A stretch of DNA of 64,000 nt from Teichococcus wenyumeiae. GTDB lineage: Bacteria > Pseudomonadota > Alphaproteobacteria > Acetobacterales > Acetobacteraceae. The notes under the pieces were generated by a model. It worked only from the letters and a program-made list of their open reading frames with translations, was not told the origin of the DNA and did no database searches. How positions within the stretch are numbered: the stretch's first letter is position 1; every line of letters starts with the position of its first letter. The stretch covers positions 84,089 through 148,088 of the forward strand of contig NZ_RFLX01000014.1 of assembly GCF_003696345.1 (NCBI RefSeq), read 5' to 3'. Below are positions 26,238 to 35,012 of this stretch, in pieces. Made by a program: the position numbers and the translations under genes.

Positions 26238-27740
26238 ATGGATCTCCTCATTAGTAACCTCGCGCACGGCTTCGGCGTCGCGATGAGCTTCGACAACCTG
26301 CTCTTCGCCCTGCTGGGCGCGCTGATCGGTACCGCGATCGGCGTGCTGCCGGGCATCGGACCGGTTGCCACTATTTCGCTGCTGCTGCCCATCACCTTCG
26401 GCCAGCCGGCCACCACCGCCATCATCATGCTCGCCGGCATCTATTACGGCGCGCAGTACGGCGGCTCGACCACGGCCATCCTGCTGAACCTTCCAGGCGA
26501 GGTCTCCTCCGTCGTCACGACGCTGGAAGGCTACAAGATGGCGCGCAACGGCCGTGCGGGCGCGGCGCTGACCATCTCGGCGGTCGGCTCCTTCATCGCC
26601 GGCTCCGTCGCCACACTGCTGGTCGCGGCCTCCGGCCCGCTGCTGACGGAAGTGGCGCTGAGCTTCGGCCCGGCCGACTACTTCTCCCTCATGCTGCTCG
26701 GCCTGATCATCTCGGCCGTTCTGGCGCAGGGCTCGGTGCTGAAGTCGGTGGCCATGGTGGTCCTCGGCGTCGCGCTCGGCCTGGTGGGCACGGACGTGCA
26801 GACCGGCCAGCAGCGCTTCACCTTCGGGGTGCCGGAACTGTCGGACGGCCTGGACTTCGCGGCCATGGCCATGGGCGTCTTCGGCATCTCCGAGATCATC
26901 CTGAACCTGGAGCGCCCGGAAGTCCGCAGCGTGCTGACCGCCAAGGTCGGCAGCCTTTTCCTGACCAGGGAAGAGGTCAAGCGCTCCATCCCGTCGGTTG
27001 TCCGCGGCACGATCATCGGTTCCGTGCTGGGCATCCTGCCGGGCGGCGGCGCCTCCCTCGCCTCCTTCGGCTCCTATATGATGGAGCGGAAGATGTCGAA
27101 GGGCCGGGCCCAGTTCGGCAACGGCGCCATCGAGGGCGTGGCCGGTCCGGAAGCCGCCAACAACGCGGCGGCGCAGACCTCCTTCATCCCGCTGCTGACG
27201 CTGGGCATCCCCTCCAACGCCGTCATGGCGCTGATGGTGGGCGCGCTGATCATCCAGGGCATCCAGCCCGGCCCGCGCATGGTGGAAAGCCAGCCCGACC
27301 TGTTCTGGGGCCTGATCTGCTCCATGTGGATCGGCAACGTCATGCTGCTGGTCATCAATCTGCCGATGATCGGCATGTGGGTGAAGCTCCTGCAGGTTCC
27401 CTACAAGTACATGTACCCGGCGATCCTGACCTTCTGTGCGATCGGCGTGTATTCCATTAACAACAACGTGTTCGACGTCTATGCCACCGTCTTCTTCGGC
27501 ATCCTCGGCTATGTGTTCAACAAGCTGAAGATGGAGCCGGCGCCCCTTCTGGTGGGCTTCGTGCTGGGCCCGATGATGGAGGAACACCTCCGCCGCGCCA
27601 TGCTGCTCTCCCGCGGCAGCGTGTCGGTGTTCATCGAGCGCCCAATCAGCGCCGTGCTGCTGGTCATCTGTGCCCTGGCCCTGGGCCTGATGCTGCTGCC
27701 CGGCCTGCGCAAGAAGAAGGAAGAGGCGATGGCCGGCTGA
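26238..27740 (+). CDS. tctA: TctA-like large subunit of tripartite tricarboxylate transporter
   Basis: This 500-residue, highly hydrophobic protein carries the two TctA repeat signatures, GTAIGVLPGIGPVATISLLL near residue 32 and GSVLGILPGGGASLASFGSY near 260. These mark the internal duplication of the family. It forms the sodium- or proton-coupled carboxylate pathway with TctB and an external TctC protein. A strong terminator follows. Confidence 0.93.
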   Translation: MDLLISNLAHGFGVAMSFDNLLFALLGALIGTAIGVLPGIGPVATISLLLPITFGQPATTAIIMLAGIYYGAQYGGSTTAILLNLPGEVSSVVTTLEGYKMARNGRAGAALTISAVGSFIAGSVATLLVAASGPLLTEVALSFGPADYFSLMLLGLIISAVLAQGSVLKSVAMVVLGVALGLVGTDVQTGQQRFTFGVPELSDGLDFAAMAMGVFGISEIILNLERPEVRSVLTAKVGSLFLTREEVKRSIPSVVRGTIIGSVLGILPGGGASLASFGSYMMERKMSKGRAQFGNGAIEGVAGPEAANNAAAQTSFIPLLTLGIPSNAVMALMVGALIIQGIQPGPRMVESQPDLFWGLICSMWIGNVMLLVINLPMIGMWVKLLQVPYKYMYPAILTFCAIGVYSINNNVFDVYATVFFGILGYVFNKLKMEPAPLLVGFVLGPMMEEHLRRAMLLSRGSVSVFIERPISAVLLVICALALGLMLLPGLRKKKEEAMAG

Positions 27741-27778
27741 CGCCGCCCACCCGCCCTGACCATCCGGCACCTGCCGGC

Positions 27779-27816
27779 GAGCCGCCCCGGACATCTGTTC
27801 GGGGCGGCTTTTCTTT
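27779..27816 (+). terminator. Rho-independent terminator after tctA
   Basis: A perfect 9-base stem GCCGCCCCG/CGGGGCGGC with a 10-base loop (27781-27808) is followed by TTTTCTTT. It ends the tctBA unit before xanB/manC. Confidence 0.85.
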
Positions 27817-27873
27817 GTGGCCCTCGCTCCTTATGCTCCATCGTCGCGTCTCAGATAGGATCAGACGAACAAG

Positions 27874-29310
27874 ATGGTCGAAGCCAACTCCCAGCGGATC
27901 GTGCCGGTCGTGCTATCTGGCGGCACCGGCAGCCGGCTGTGGCCGTTGTCCCGGGAAGGATATCCGAAGCAGTTCTGGCCCCTGGTTTCAGTGGACACGA
28001 CCATGCTGCAGGACACCGTGGCCCGCGCCATGGGCAGCGGGTTCAGTGCCCCCATCATCGTCTGCAACCAGGCCCACCGCTTCATGGTGGCCGAGCAATT
28101 GCAGGCGGCAGGGGTCGCCAAGCCGACCATCGTGCTGGAGCCTGTGGCCCGCAACAGCGCCCCGGCCATCGCCGCCGCCGCCCTGATCGCGCATGAGCAG
28201 GACCCGGGCGCCGTGCTCTGGCTGATGGCGGCCGATGCCGCCATCTCGGACACCGCCGCCCTCTCCGCCGCGTTGGACCGCGCCGCCGCCGCCGCCCGCG
28301 CCGGGCGGATCGTGGCCTTCGGCATGCAGCCCACCTCGCCCGAGACCGGCTACGGCTATATCGAGACCGGCGAGCCGCTGGAGGGGCTGGACGGCGTCTT
28401 CAGCATCGCCCGCTTCGTCGAGAAGCCGGATGTGGCCACGGCCGAGGGCTTCCTGACCGGCGGCAGGCATCTCTGGAACTCCGGCATGTTCGTCGCCACC
28501 GCCGCGACCCTGCTGGCGGAGCTGGAGCGGCTGGCCCCGTCGCTGCTGGCGGCCGTGCGCAGCGCCGTCGGCGAGGCCACGCGGGACCTCGACTTCATCC
28601 GCCTGGCCGCCGAGCCCTTCGAGCGCGCGCCGGACATTTCCATCGACTATGCCGTGATGGAGAAGACCGCCCATGCCGCCGTGGTGCCGGCCTCCATCGG
28701 CTGGTCCGACGTGGGCTCCTGGAGCGCGCTGTGGGAGGTCTCGGACCGGGACGCGCAGGGCAATGCCACCGTCGGCCCGGTCGAGCTGCTGGATGCCAAG
28801 AACTGCTACGTGCGTAGCGAAGGCATCCTGACCGCCGTGGTGGGCCTGGAGGACGTGGTGACCGTGGTCACCGACGACGCCGTGCTGGTGATGCACCGCG
28901 ACCGTTCCCAGGACGTCAAGACGCTGCTGAGCCAGCTCAAGAAGGCCAAGCACAAGGAAGCCACGGAACACCGCCGTGCCTATCGCCCCTGGGGCCATTA
29001 TGAAGGGCTGATCCAGGGCGACCGCTTCCAGGTGAAGAAGATCTCGGTCAAGCCGGGCCAGAAGCTGTCGCTGCAGAAGCACTTCCACCGCGCCGAGCAC
29101 TGGGTGGTGGTGAACGGCACCGCCATCGTCGAGCGCGATGCCGAGCGCATCCTGCTGCGGGAGAACGAATCGGTCTATCTGCCCCTGGGCTGCGTCCACC
29201 GGATGGAGAACCCCGGCATGATCCCGCTGACGCTGATCGAGGTGCAGTCGGGCTCCTATCTCGGCGAGGACGACATCGTCCGATTCGAGGATACCTACGG
29301 CCGGGCCTGA
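27874..29310 (+). CDS. manC: Mannose-1-phosphate guanylyltransferase/mannose-6-phosphate isomerase
   Basis: This 478-residue bifunctional protein begins with the nucleotidyltransferase signature LSGGTGSRLWPLSREGYPKQ and has VEKPD at about residue 186. It ends with a cupin isomerase domain (about 365-470: RPWGHYEGL, LQKHFHRAEHWVVVNG with metal-binding His). It makes GDP-mannose from fructose-6-phosphate via mannose-6-phosphate, feeding exopolysaccharide or lipopolysaccharide synthesis. It is also known as XanB/AlgA. No polysaccharide gene cluster is adjacent. Confidence 0.94.
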   Translation: MVEANSQRIVPVVLSGGTGSRLWPLSREGYPKQFWPLVSVDTTMLQDTVARAMGSGFSAPIIVCNQAHRFMVAEQLQAAGVAKPTIVLEPVARNSAPAIAAAALIAHEQDPGAVLWLMAADAAISDTAALSAALDRAAAAARAGRIVAFGMQPTSPETGYGYIETGEPLEGLDGVFSIARFVEKPDVATAEGFLTGGRHLWNSGMFVATAATLLAELERLAPSLLAAVRSAVGEATRDLDFIRLAAEPFERAPDISIDYAVMEKTAHAAVVPASIGWSDVGSWSALWEVSDRDAQGNATVGPVELLDAKNCYVRSEGILTAVVGLEDVVTVVTDDAVLVMHRDRSQDVKTLLSQLKKAKHKEATEHRRAYRPWGHYEGLIQGDRFQVKKISVKPGQKLSLQKHFHRAEHWVVVNGTAIVERDAERILLRENESVYLPLGCVHRMENPGMIPLTLIEVQSGSYLGEDDIVRFEDTYGRA

Positions 29311-29323
29311 GCGCCCAGCCTGA

Positions 29324-29356
29324 GCGGGGCTGTCGCATTCGTGACGGCGGCCCCGC
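29324..29356 (+). terminator. Probable terminator after manC
   Basis: GCGGGGC and GCCCCGC pair around an inner GTCGC/GTGAC stem, giving a bulged hairpin 13 bases after the manC stop. The T run that follows is poor, so this may instead be a processing or rho-dependent site. Confidence 0.45.
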
Positions 29357-29415
29357 CTGCTTCCCCCTGCCCTTCCGGCGTGGCGATGCTAAGGCGCGGC
29401 CGGAGGAGCATTTCC

Positions 29416-30021
29416 ATGAACCAACGATTCCGCATCACCACCCTGGCCGTGGCGGCGATGCTGGCCGCCGGCACCGCCCGGGCCGACGAGATTTCCGAAG
29501 GGCTGGACCGCGCCCGGCAGCTCTATGGCCAGGGCGACGTCTCCGGCGCCCTGACCGAGACCAATTTCGCGCTGAACGCCCTGCACCAGAAGCGCAACGC
29601 GCTCTATGCCGCCCTCTTCCCGGCCGCGCCCGCGGGCTGGACGCTGGAGGACAGCAGCGACGATGGCGCCGGCAGCGCCCTGGCGGCGCAGATGCTGGGC
29701 GGCGGCGTGCTGGTGGAGCGCACCTATACCCGCAGCGATGACAGCAGCATCAAGGCCACCGTGCTTGTGGACAGCCCGATGATCCAGGCGCTGGCCTCCA
29801 TGGTCAACAACCCGGCCATGCTCGGCAAAGGCGCCAAGCGGGTGCGGATCGGCGGCGACAATGCCGTGCTGCAACGCGATGAGGAGAGTGCCGAGCTGAC
29901 GCTGGCACGGGGCAATGTCGCCATCAAGCTGGAAGGCAGCGGCATCAAGGACCCCGAGGTCCTGACCCAGCTCATGACCCGCTTCGATCTGGCGAAGCTG
30001 GCGCGCCCGCAGGGGAAGTAG
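29416..30021 (+). CDS. Secreted protein of unknown function
   Basis: This 201-residue protein has a Sec signal peptide (hydrophobic LAVAAMLAAGTARA, cleaved before DEISEG near residue 24). The mature part starts with a helix repeated in tetratricopeptide style (LDRARQLYGQGDVSGALTET) and continues with a mixed domain (WTLEDSSDDG, VLVERTYTRSDDSSIKATVL). It is probably periplasmic. The ATG at 29416 follows GGAGGAG. I do not recognise the family. Its 3' end overlaps the convergent gluQ gene by 50 bases. Confidence 0.75.
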   Translation: MNQRFRITTLAVAAMLAAGTARADEISEGLDRARQLYGQGDVSGALTETNFALNALHQKRNALYAALFPAAPAGWTLEDSSDDGAGSALAAQMLGGGVLVERTYTRSDDSSIKATVLVDSPMIQALASMVNNPAMLGKGAKRVRIGGDNAVLQRDEESAELTLARGNVAIKLEGSGIKDPEVLTQLMTRFDLAKLARPQGK

Positions 30022-30868
30022 CCCCGCCCATCGCCAGGGCCCGCACCGCCGCCGGGCTCTGCCCCGCCTCGCGCAGCGCAGCCAGGGTGGGCGCGTTGTC
30101 ACGCTTGGACAGGCGCTTGCCATCCGGCCCCAGCAGCAGCGGATGGTGGCGGTAGCGCGGCGCCGGCCAGCCCAGCAGCGCCTGCAACAGCCGGTGCAGG
30201 TCGGTGGCGGGCAGCAGGTCCTCGGCGCGCGTTACCAGCGTCACGCCTTGCAGCGCGTCGTCATGCGTGACGCAGAGGTGGTAGGAGGCCGGGATATCCT
30301 TGCGGGCCAGCACCACATCGCCGAAGCGGGCGGGGTCGCAGCGCAGCCGGCCCCGGCCGGCTTCCTCGAAGAACAATGGCGCATCCAGCCGGGCCAGCGC
30401 CGCCGCCATGTCCAGCCGCAGGGCATAAGGCTCGCCAGCCGCGATGCGCGCGGCGCGGTCGCGCGGCGACAGGCGGCGGCAGGTGCCGGGGTAGAGCAGC
30501 CCATCCGGCCCATGCGGCGCGTGGCCGATGGCCGCCACCTCCCGCGCGATATCGGCGCGGGTGCAGAAGCAGGGATTGAGCAGGCCCATCCCCTCCAGCC
30601 GGTCCAGCACCGCGCGGTAATCCGGCAGGTGGCGGGACTGGATGCGGGGCTCCCCGTCCCAGTCCAGGCCCAGCCAGCGCAGGTCCTCCAGGATGCCCTG
30701 GGTGAATTCGGGGCGGCAGCGGACGGGGTCGATATCCTCGATGCGCAGCAGGAAGCGCCCGCCGGCCTCCCGCGCCGCCTGCCAGCCGAGCAGCGCGGAA
30801 TGGGCATGCCCCAGGTGCAGCCGGCCCGTGGGGCTGGGGGCGAAGCGGGTGACGATGGTTGCGGCCAT
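29972..30868 (-). CDS. gluQ: Glutamyl-Q tRNA(Asp) synthetase
   Basis: This 298-residue protein is a glutamyl-tRNA synthetase catalytic domain without the anticodon-binding part. It has RFAPSPTGRLHLGHAHSALL (HIGH-type), ADLLPATDLH-like AEDLLPATDL, and KRLSKRDNAP (KMSKS-type). The zinc-site cysteines are in NPCFCTRADI and LYPGTCRR. It attaches glutamate to the queuosine base at position 34 of tRNA(Asp), so it depends on the queuosine genes at 50-54 kb. The ATG at 30868 is chosen because the family starts there; the longer open frame upstream is a shadow. Confidence 0.92.
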   Translation of the reverse strand: MAATIVTRFAPSPTGRLHLGHAHSALLGWQAAREAGGRFLLRIEDIDPVRCRPEFTQGILEDLRWLGLDWDGEPRIQSRHLPDYRAVLDRLEGMGLLNPCFCTRADIAREVAAIGHAPHGPDGLLYPGTCRRLSPRDRAARIAAGEPYALRLDMAAALARLDAPLFFEEAGRGRLRCDPARFGDVVLARKDIPASYHLCVTHDDALQGVTLVTRAEDLLPATDLHRLLQALLGWPAPRYRHHPLLLGPDGKRLSKRDNAPTLAALREAGQSPAAVRALAMGGATSPAGAPASPDRSGS

Positions 30869-30922
30869 GCCCGATCGCGCGTAGCGGAGAGCCCCGCACC
30901 ACAGCAAGAGGATCGGCACCGG

Positions 30923-31588
30923 ATGGCCACGATGACTGGACCGAAATGGGGCCCCAAGAACGGCGGCGCGCCGAAGATGATTGTCTTCCTGCTGCACGGC
31001 CTCGGCGCCGACGGCAATGACCTGATCGACCTGGCGCCCCACTGGGGCAATGCCGCGCCGGACGCCGTCTTCCTTTCCCCCCACGCGCCGGAGCCGCATG
31101 ACGGCGCCCCCTTCGGGCGGCAGTGGTTCAGCCTTTCGGACCGTTCCCCTCCCGCGCGGCTGGCGGGCGTGCAGGTGGCGCGGCCGGCGCTGGATGCCAT
31201 GATCGACGAGGCCTGCGCCACCTATGGCCTGCCCGCCTCCGCCGTGGTGCTGATGGGCTTCAGCCAGGGCGCGATGATGGCGCTCTACGCCGGCCTGCGC
31301 CGGAAGGAGCCGGTGGCCGGCATCATGGCCTATTCCGGCATGCTGATCGGCGCCGAGACGCTGGCGCAGGAGATCGTATCCCGCCCGCCGGTGCTGCTGG
31401 TGCATGGGGAGGTGGACGAGGTGGTGCCCGCCGCCGCCAGCCGCCAGGCCGAATCGGCGCTGCGGGCGGCGGGGGTTCCGGTAGAATCCACCTTCTGCCC
31501 CAGGCTTGGCCACGGCATCGACGATGCCGGGCTCTCCGCCGGCGCGCTTTTCCTGCAACGGGCGGCGGCCGGCATCCAGTCTGCGTGA
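30923..31588 (+). CDS. Alpha/beta hydrolase (carboxylesterase/phospholipase family)
   Basis: This 221-residue protein has the abhydrolase_2 layout: VFLLHGLGADGNDL, nucleophile Ser114 in GFSQGAMM, Asp in HGEVDEVVP and His in RLGHGID. It should hydrolyse short acyl esters, lysophospholipids or protein thioesters. The ATG at 30923 follows AAGAGGA. It is transcribed divergently from gluQ with 54 bases between the starts. Confidence 0.9.
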   Translation: MATMTGPKWGPKNGGAPKMIVFLLHGLGADGNDLIDLAPHWGNAAPDAVFLSPHAPEPHDGAPFGRQWFSLSDRSPPARLAGVQVARPALDAMIDEACATYGLPASAVVLMGFSQGAMMALYAGLRRKEPVAGIMAYSGMLIGAETLAQEIVSRPPVLLVHGEVDEVVPAAASRQAESALRAAGVPVESTFCPRLGHGIDDAGLSAGALFLQRAAAGIQSA

Positions 31589-31603
31589 CGCTGCCATGAA
31601 ACT

Positions 31604-31633
31604 GGCGAGGCCCGATATTGCACGGGCCTCGCC
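31604..31633. repeat. Perfect 11-base inverted repeat without T run
   Basis: GGCGAGGCCCG and CGGGCCTCGCC flank an 8-base AT-rich loop, 16 bases after the esterase stop. No T run follows on the plus strand and only a short AGTTT on the minus strand, so it is a strong hairpin of uncertain purpose. Confidence 0.6.
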
Positions 31634-31739
31634 GACCTGCCATGAATTTCAGGCAAACCGACGGCGCCACGACATCTGGGGCTCGTCCGTTCGGTCCAGC
31701 CCCAGCGGTTGAGGCGCGCGGCCTGAAAAGGAGCGGCGC

Positions 31740-32315
31740 TTGCCTGACGGGTTGATGTCCGCGGGGAGTCAAGGGTTCCCTGCCCTGGTGCTGAACGCGG
31801 ACTTCCGTCCGCTGTCGTACTATCCGCTATCCCTATGGTCCTGGCAGGACGCGGTGAAGGCCGTGTATCTCGACCGCGTCTCCGTGCTCTCGGAATACGA
31901 GACCGAGGTGCATTCCCCCAGCCAGGTCATCCGCCTGCCCAGCGTCATCGCGCTGAAGGAATACATCCCTTCCGCCCGCCGGCCGGCCTTCACCCGCTTC
32001 AACGTCTTTCTGCGGGACCGCTTCTCCTGCGTCTATTGCGGGGAGGAGATGCCGACCCACGACCTGACCTTCGACCATGTCATCCCCCGCTCCCGCGGTG
32101 GGCGGACAAGCTGGGAGAACGTCGTGACCGCCTGCGGCCCATGCAATCTGCGCAAGGGCAGCAAGCTGCCACGCGAGATCAAGATGTTCCCGCGCCAGGA
32201 GCCGCGCCAGCCGACCAGCTGGGAATTGCAGGAAAACGGCCGCGCCTTCCCGCCCCACAGCCTGCACCAGAGCTGGCGGGACTATCTCTACTGGGACAGC
32301 GAGCTGGAAGGCTGA
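31740..32315 (+). CDS. Stand-alone HNH endonuclease-fold protein
   Basis: This 191-residue protein has an HNH nuclease core in its middle: CVYCGEEMPTHDLTFDHVIP, RSRGGRTSWENVV and CGPCNLRKGS, with two CxxC zinc pairs and the DH catalytic pair. The first 90 residues (VLNADFRPLSYYPLSLWSWQDAV) are typical of a widespread chromosomal HNH family rather than of a mobile intron or restriction system. The start is a TTG at 31740, six bases after AAGGAG; an ATG at 31755 is an alternative. Its biological role is not established. Confidence 0.88.
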   Translation: MPDGLMSAGSQGFPALVLNADFRPLSYYPLSLWSWQDAVKAVYLDRVSVLSEYETEVHSPSQVIRLPSVIALKEYIPSARRPAFTRFNVFLRDRFSCVYCGEEMPTHDLTFDHVIPRSRGGRTSWENVVTACGPCNLRKGSKLPREIKMFPRQEPRQPTSWELQENGRAFPPHSLHQSWRDYLYWDSELEG

Positions 32316-32322
32316 GGGCGCG

Positions 32323-32979
32323 TCACAGCCGGAACAGGCGGGCGCCGTCGGGCGCCTCATCCGGCGCGGCGGGGGGTGGCGCCTCGGTGCCGCGCAGCAC
32401 GCGCGTCACCTGCAACGCGAAGCTGACCAGGAAAAGCCGCGCCACATCCGCCTGATCCGCCGGATGGCGCGCGAAGAGCCCGACCGAGACCAGCCCGCCC
32501 TCCACGCCCGTGGTGCAGCTCATGATGCGCGCGACCGGCGCCGTGCCGCCTGGCGCCTGGAGCCGCAGGTCGGAGCAGCGCAGCTCGCGCGCCCGGCCGG
32601 GAGCGCCGACACCGAAATCCGGCACGCGGGTCAGCCCGCCACCGCCGGCCCCCGCCTGGGCCGCCAGCGCCAGCAGGTTGGTGGTATCCCGCACCGTTGG
32701 GGAATCCGGGCCATCCGGCAGTGGCGGCACCAGCGGCGCGCCGATCAGCACCTGCGCCGTGGAGCCGGAGGCAGGATGCACGTAGCGCGCCCTCCAGGTG
32801 TGGTTGGGCTGGGTCCCGGCGGGGCTGGGGATGGATTCCTGCAGCTCGAAGCCCCCCAGCGTCTGTGGCAGGCGGGCCACCAGGGCCAGCATGGCGGGGT
32901 CCGGCCCCGCAGGCTCGGTGGCGCAGGCCGCCAGCAGCGACAGGGTCAGGCCAGTGGCGAGGCGGAACAGGGGGCGCAT
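32323..32979 (-). CDS. Putative lipoprotein
   Basis: This 218-residue protein starts with a lipoprotein signal (MRPLFRLATGLTLSLLAAC, lipobox LAAC). It should be acylated on the cysteine and held in the membrane facing the periplasm. The mature region contains GGFELQESIPSPAGTQPNHT and a Gly-rich loop, with two cysteines (in LRCSDL and MSCTTG) that may pair. I recognise no family with known function. It is co-directional with dsbB, 57 bases downstream of it. Confidence 0.75.
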   Translation of the reverse strand: MRPLFRLATGLTLSLLAACATEPAGPDPAMLALVARLPQTLGGFELQESIPSPAGTQPNHTWRARYVHPASGSTAQVLIGAPLVPPLPDGPDSPTVRDTTNLLALAAQAGAGGGGLTRVPDFGVGAPGRARELRCSDLRLQAPGGTAPVARIMSCTTGVEGGLVSVGLFARHPADQADVARLFLVSFALQVTRVLRGTEAPPPAAPDEAPDGARLFRL

Positions 32980-33036
32980 GTCGCATCCTGGCATGCGCGG
33001 AGGCCGGGCGTCAGCCCTGCGCTGGTGCCGCGCCGT

Positions 33037-33495
33037 TCACCTCAGGCGGCGCGCGCCCCAGAGCGCGACGCCGCCTAGCGCCACTGCATAGATGAGGTTC
33101 ATCCCGGCCATCGAGATGGGCAGGCCGGACACGAGGTAGGTGGGCTCGTCGCAGGGCTTGGCCGGGCGGGGGGAGAGGCTGGCCAGCATCTCCTCCACGC
33201 TCTGCCCGGCACTGGCGTTGGGCGCCACGCAGCCCGGCAGCGGCGAGGGCCACCACTTCGCCTCCACCCCCAGATGCACCACGGCGAAGGCGCCGGAGGT
33301 CAGGATGGCGAGGCCGGCCAGCGCCAGCATCAGCCGGCGCGGCAGGAGGTAGGCCAGCAGCGCCAGCACCGCCGCCACCCAATAGGGCCAGCGCTGCCAG
33401 AGGCAGAGCAGGCAGGGGTTCAGCCCGCCCCAGCGCTCCGTCGCCATGGCGGCAAGGGGCGCGGTGGCGGCGAGGATGGCGATCAGCAGAGGCAT
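33037..33495 (-). CDS. dsbB: Disulfide bond formation protein DsbB family
   Basis: This 152-residue protein has four membrane helices and both periplasmic cysteine pairs of DsbB: C28-C31 in NPCLLCLWQRW, and C89/C115 in the second loop (PLPGCVAPN and AKPCDEPTY). DsbB re-oxidises DsbA and passes electrons to quinone. No dsbA is nearby. The small lipoprotein downstream, with two cysteines, might be a client. Confidence 0.9.
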   Translation of the reverse strand: MPLLIAILAATAPLAAMATERWGGLNPCLLCLWQRWPYWVAAVLALLAYLLPRRLMLALAGLAILTSGAFAVVHLGVEAKWWPSPLPGCVAPNASAGQSVEEMLASLSPRPAKPCDEPTYLVSGLPISMAGMNLIYAVALGGVALWGARRLR

Positions 33496-33547
33496 GGCTG
33501 TCTTGTCGCGCCGCTTCCGTAAGCCAGCAAGTGACGAAGGGTTAAAC

Positions 33548-34384
33548 TCAGACGCCGTCCAGCGTCTGGTCCATGGCGCGGGAAGGCTCGGCGCAGCCCG
33601 CCTGCCCCACCACCTTGGCCGGGACCCCGGCGACGGTGGAGCCCGAGGGCACCGGCTTCAGCACCACTGAGCCGGAGGCGATGCGGGCGCAGCAGCCGAC
33701 CTCGATATTGCCCAGCACCTTGGCCCCCGCGCCGATCAGCACGCCGTGGCGGATCTTGGGGTGCCGGTCGCCGCTTTCCTTGCCGGTGCCACCCAGCGTG
33801 ACGCCTTGCAGGATGGAGACATCGTCCTCGACAACGGCGGTCTCGCCCACCACCAGCCCGGTGGCATGGTCCAGGAAGATGCCCTTGCCGATCCGCACGC
33901 CGGGATGGATGTCCGTCTGGAACACCACGGAGGCGCGGGACTGCAGCCAGAGCGCGAAGTCCCGCCGCCCTTCCTTCCAGAGGTGATGCGCCAGCCGGTG
34001 CGCCGCCAGGGCATGGAAGCCCTTGTAATAGAGCAGCGGCTCCACGGCCCGGTTGGTGGCGGGGTCGCGATCCACCACGGCCATGATATCGGCGCGCACG
34101 GCCAGGGCGAGGTCCGGCTGCTCGGTCAGCACGCGTTCCAGGCTGCGGCGCAGCAGGGTGGTGGGCAGGTCGGAATGGTCCATCCGGTCCGCCACGCGGC
34201 TGGCCAGGGCGGATTCCAGCGTCTCGTGCTGCAACACCGCCGCGTGCATGAAGCCCGCCAGCTCCGGCTCCCGCCGCGCGGCATCCTCGGCTTCCCAGCG
34301 GATGCGGGACCAGACGGGGTCGAGGCCCGCCATGCCGGAGGCCGAGATCTCGGGGTCAGGGCGGTGGGTAGCGTGCTGAGTCAT
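33548..34384 (-). CDS. cysE: Serine O-acetyltransferase
   Basis: This 278-residue protein has the helical N-terminal domain of CysE (WSRIRWEAEDAARREPELAG) and a left-handed beta-helix with hexapeptide repeats (IHPGVRIGKGIFLDHATGLV, GETAVVEDDVSILQGVTLGG, KIRHGVLIGAGAKVLGNIEV). It makes O-acetylserine, the first step of cysteine synthesis. Its C-terminal tail is the usual site of cysteine feedback and cysteine synthase binding; here it ends QTLDGV, differing from the classical terminal Ile, so complex formation is uncertain. Confidence 0.93.
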   Translation of the reverse strand: MTQHATHRPDPEISASGMAGLDPVWSRIRWEAEDAARREPELAGFMHAAVLQHETLESALASRVADRMDHSDLPTTLLRRSLERVLTEQPDLALAVRADIMAVVDRDPATNRAVEPLLYYKGFHALAAHRLAHHLWKEGRRDFALWLQSRASVVFQTDIHPGVRIGKGIFLDHATGLVVGETAVVEDDVSILQGVTLGGTGKESGDRHPKIRHGVLIGAGAKVLGNIEVGCCARIASGSVVLKPVPSGSTVAGVPAKVVGQAGCAEPSRAMDQTLDGV

Positions 34385-34538
34385 CGTAGCAGCCTCTCGG
34401 GCGGACCGGGCTTATATGGCCCGGCGGAGGGTTGGTTGCAGCATAGCACGCGCCCCCAACGGCACCATGCAACGTGTTTCGATGGCAGGGGCTCTTGAAA
34501 TCGGTGCCAAAGGCTGGGAGAAGAGCGGCACGCACCGT

Positions 34539-34624
34539 GCGGGTGTGGTGGAATGGTAGACGCGGCGGACTCAAAATCCGCTTCTGGTGACAGAGTGTCG
34601 GTTCGAGTCCGACCACCCGCACCA
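34539..34624 (+). tRNA. tRNA-Leu (anticodon CAA)
   Basis: A class II tRNA can be folded by eye. The acceptor stem is GCGGGTG/CACCCGC (34539-34545 with 34614-34620), followed by discriminator A and an encoded CCA. The anticodon stem GCGGA/TCCGC encloses a loop with CAA, reading UUG leucine codons. A long variable arm and a standard TTCGAGT T-loop follow. It lies between cysE (divergent) and an SMR transporter gene. Confidence 0.96.
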
Positions 34625-34647
34625 AATCTCCCCTGAACAGGTGGCTT

Positions 34648-34983
34648 GTGCTGCGGACCTATCTGCCGCTGCTGGTGGCGATCGTGCTGGAGGTCATTGC
34701 CACCTCCGCGCTCCAGGCCTCGCAGCAGTTCACCCGGCCATGGCCGACGCTGCTGATGGCGCTGGGCTATCTGGGCGCCTTCTTCTTCCTCTCCCTGGCC
34801 CTGCGCGGCATTCCCGTCGGCATCGCCTATGCGATCTGGAGCGGCCTCGGCATCGTGCTGATCTCGGCCGTGGGCTGGGTGGTCTTCGGGCAGAAGCTGG
34901 ACCTACCGGCCGTGATCGGGCTCAGCCTGATCCTGGCCGGGGTGCTGGTGGTGAACCTCTTCTCCAGCAGCGCGCGCCATTGA
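34648..34983 (+). CDS. SMR-family small multidrug transporter
   Basis: This 111-residue protein has four membrane helices. Glu15 in LLVAIVLEVIATSALQAS matches the essential Glu of EmrE, and GIAYAIWSGLGIVLI contains the Trp of the family signature. It should export cations or guanidinium compounds by proton antiport as a dimer. A single gene is present rather than a paired SMR set. The start is a GTG at 34648, 23 bases after the tRNA, so it may share the tRNA promoter. Confidence 0.88.
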   Translation: MLRTYLPLLVAIVLEVIATSALQASQQFTRPWPTLLMALGYLGAFFFLSLALRGIPVGIAYAIWSGLGIVLISAVGWVVFGQKLDLPAVIGLSLILAGVLVVNLFSSSARH

Positions 34984-35003
34984 AAAAGGGGGCCGAAGCC
35001 CCC
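34983..35003 (-). terminator. Minus-strand terminator with UUCG tetraloop
   Basis: On the minus strand GGGGGC-TTCG-GCCCCC is followed directly by TTTTT. The very stable cUUCGg loop and T run make a strong terminator for the AbgB-like amidohydrolase gene that ends at 35013. Confidence 0.88.
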
Positions 35004-35012
35004 TTCCCCTCC

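Noticed and set aside
34539..34624. tRNA-Leu as an integration site for a mobile element
   Set aside because: No integrase, repeated tRNA 3' end or composition change is seen on either side; neighbouring genes are ordinary.
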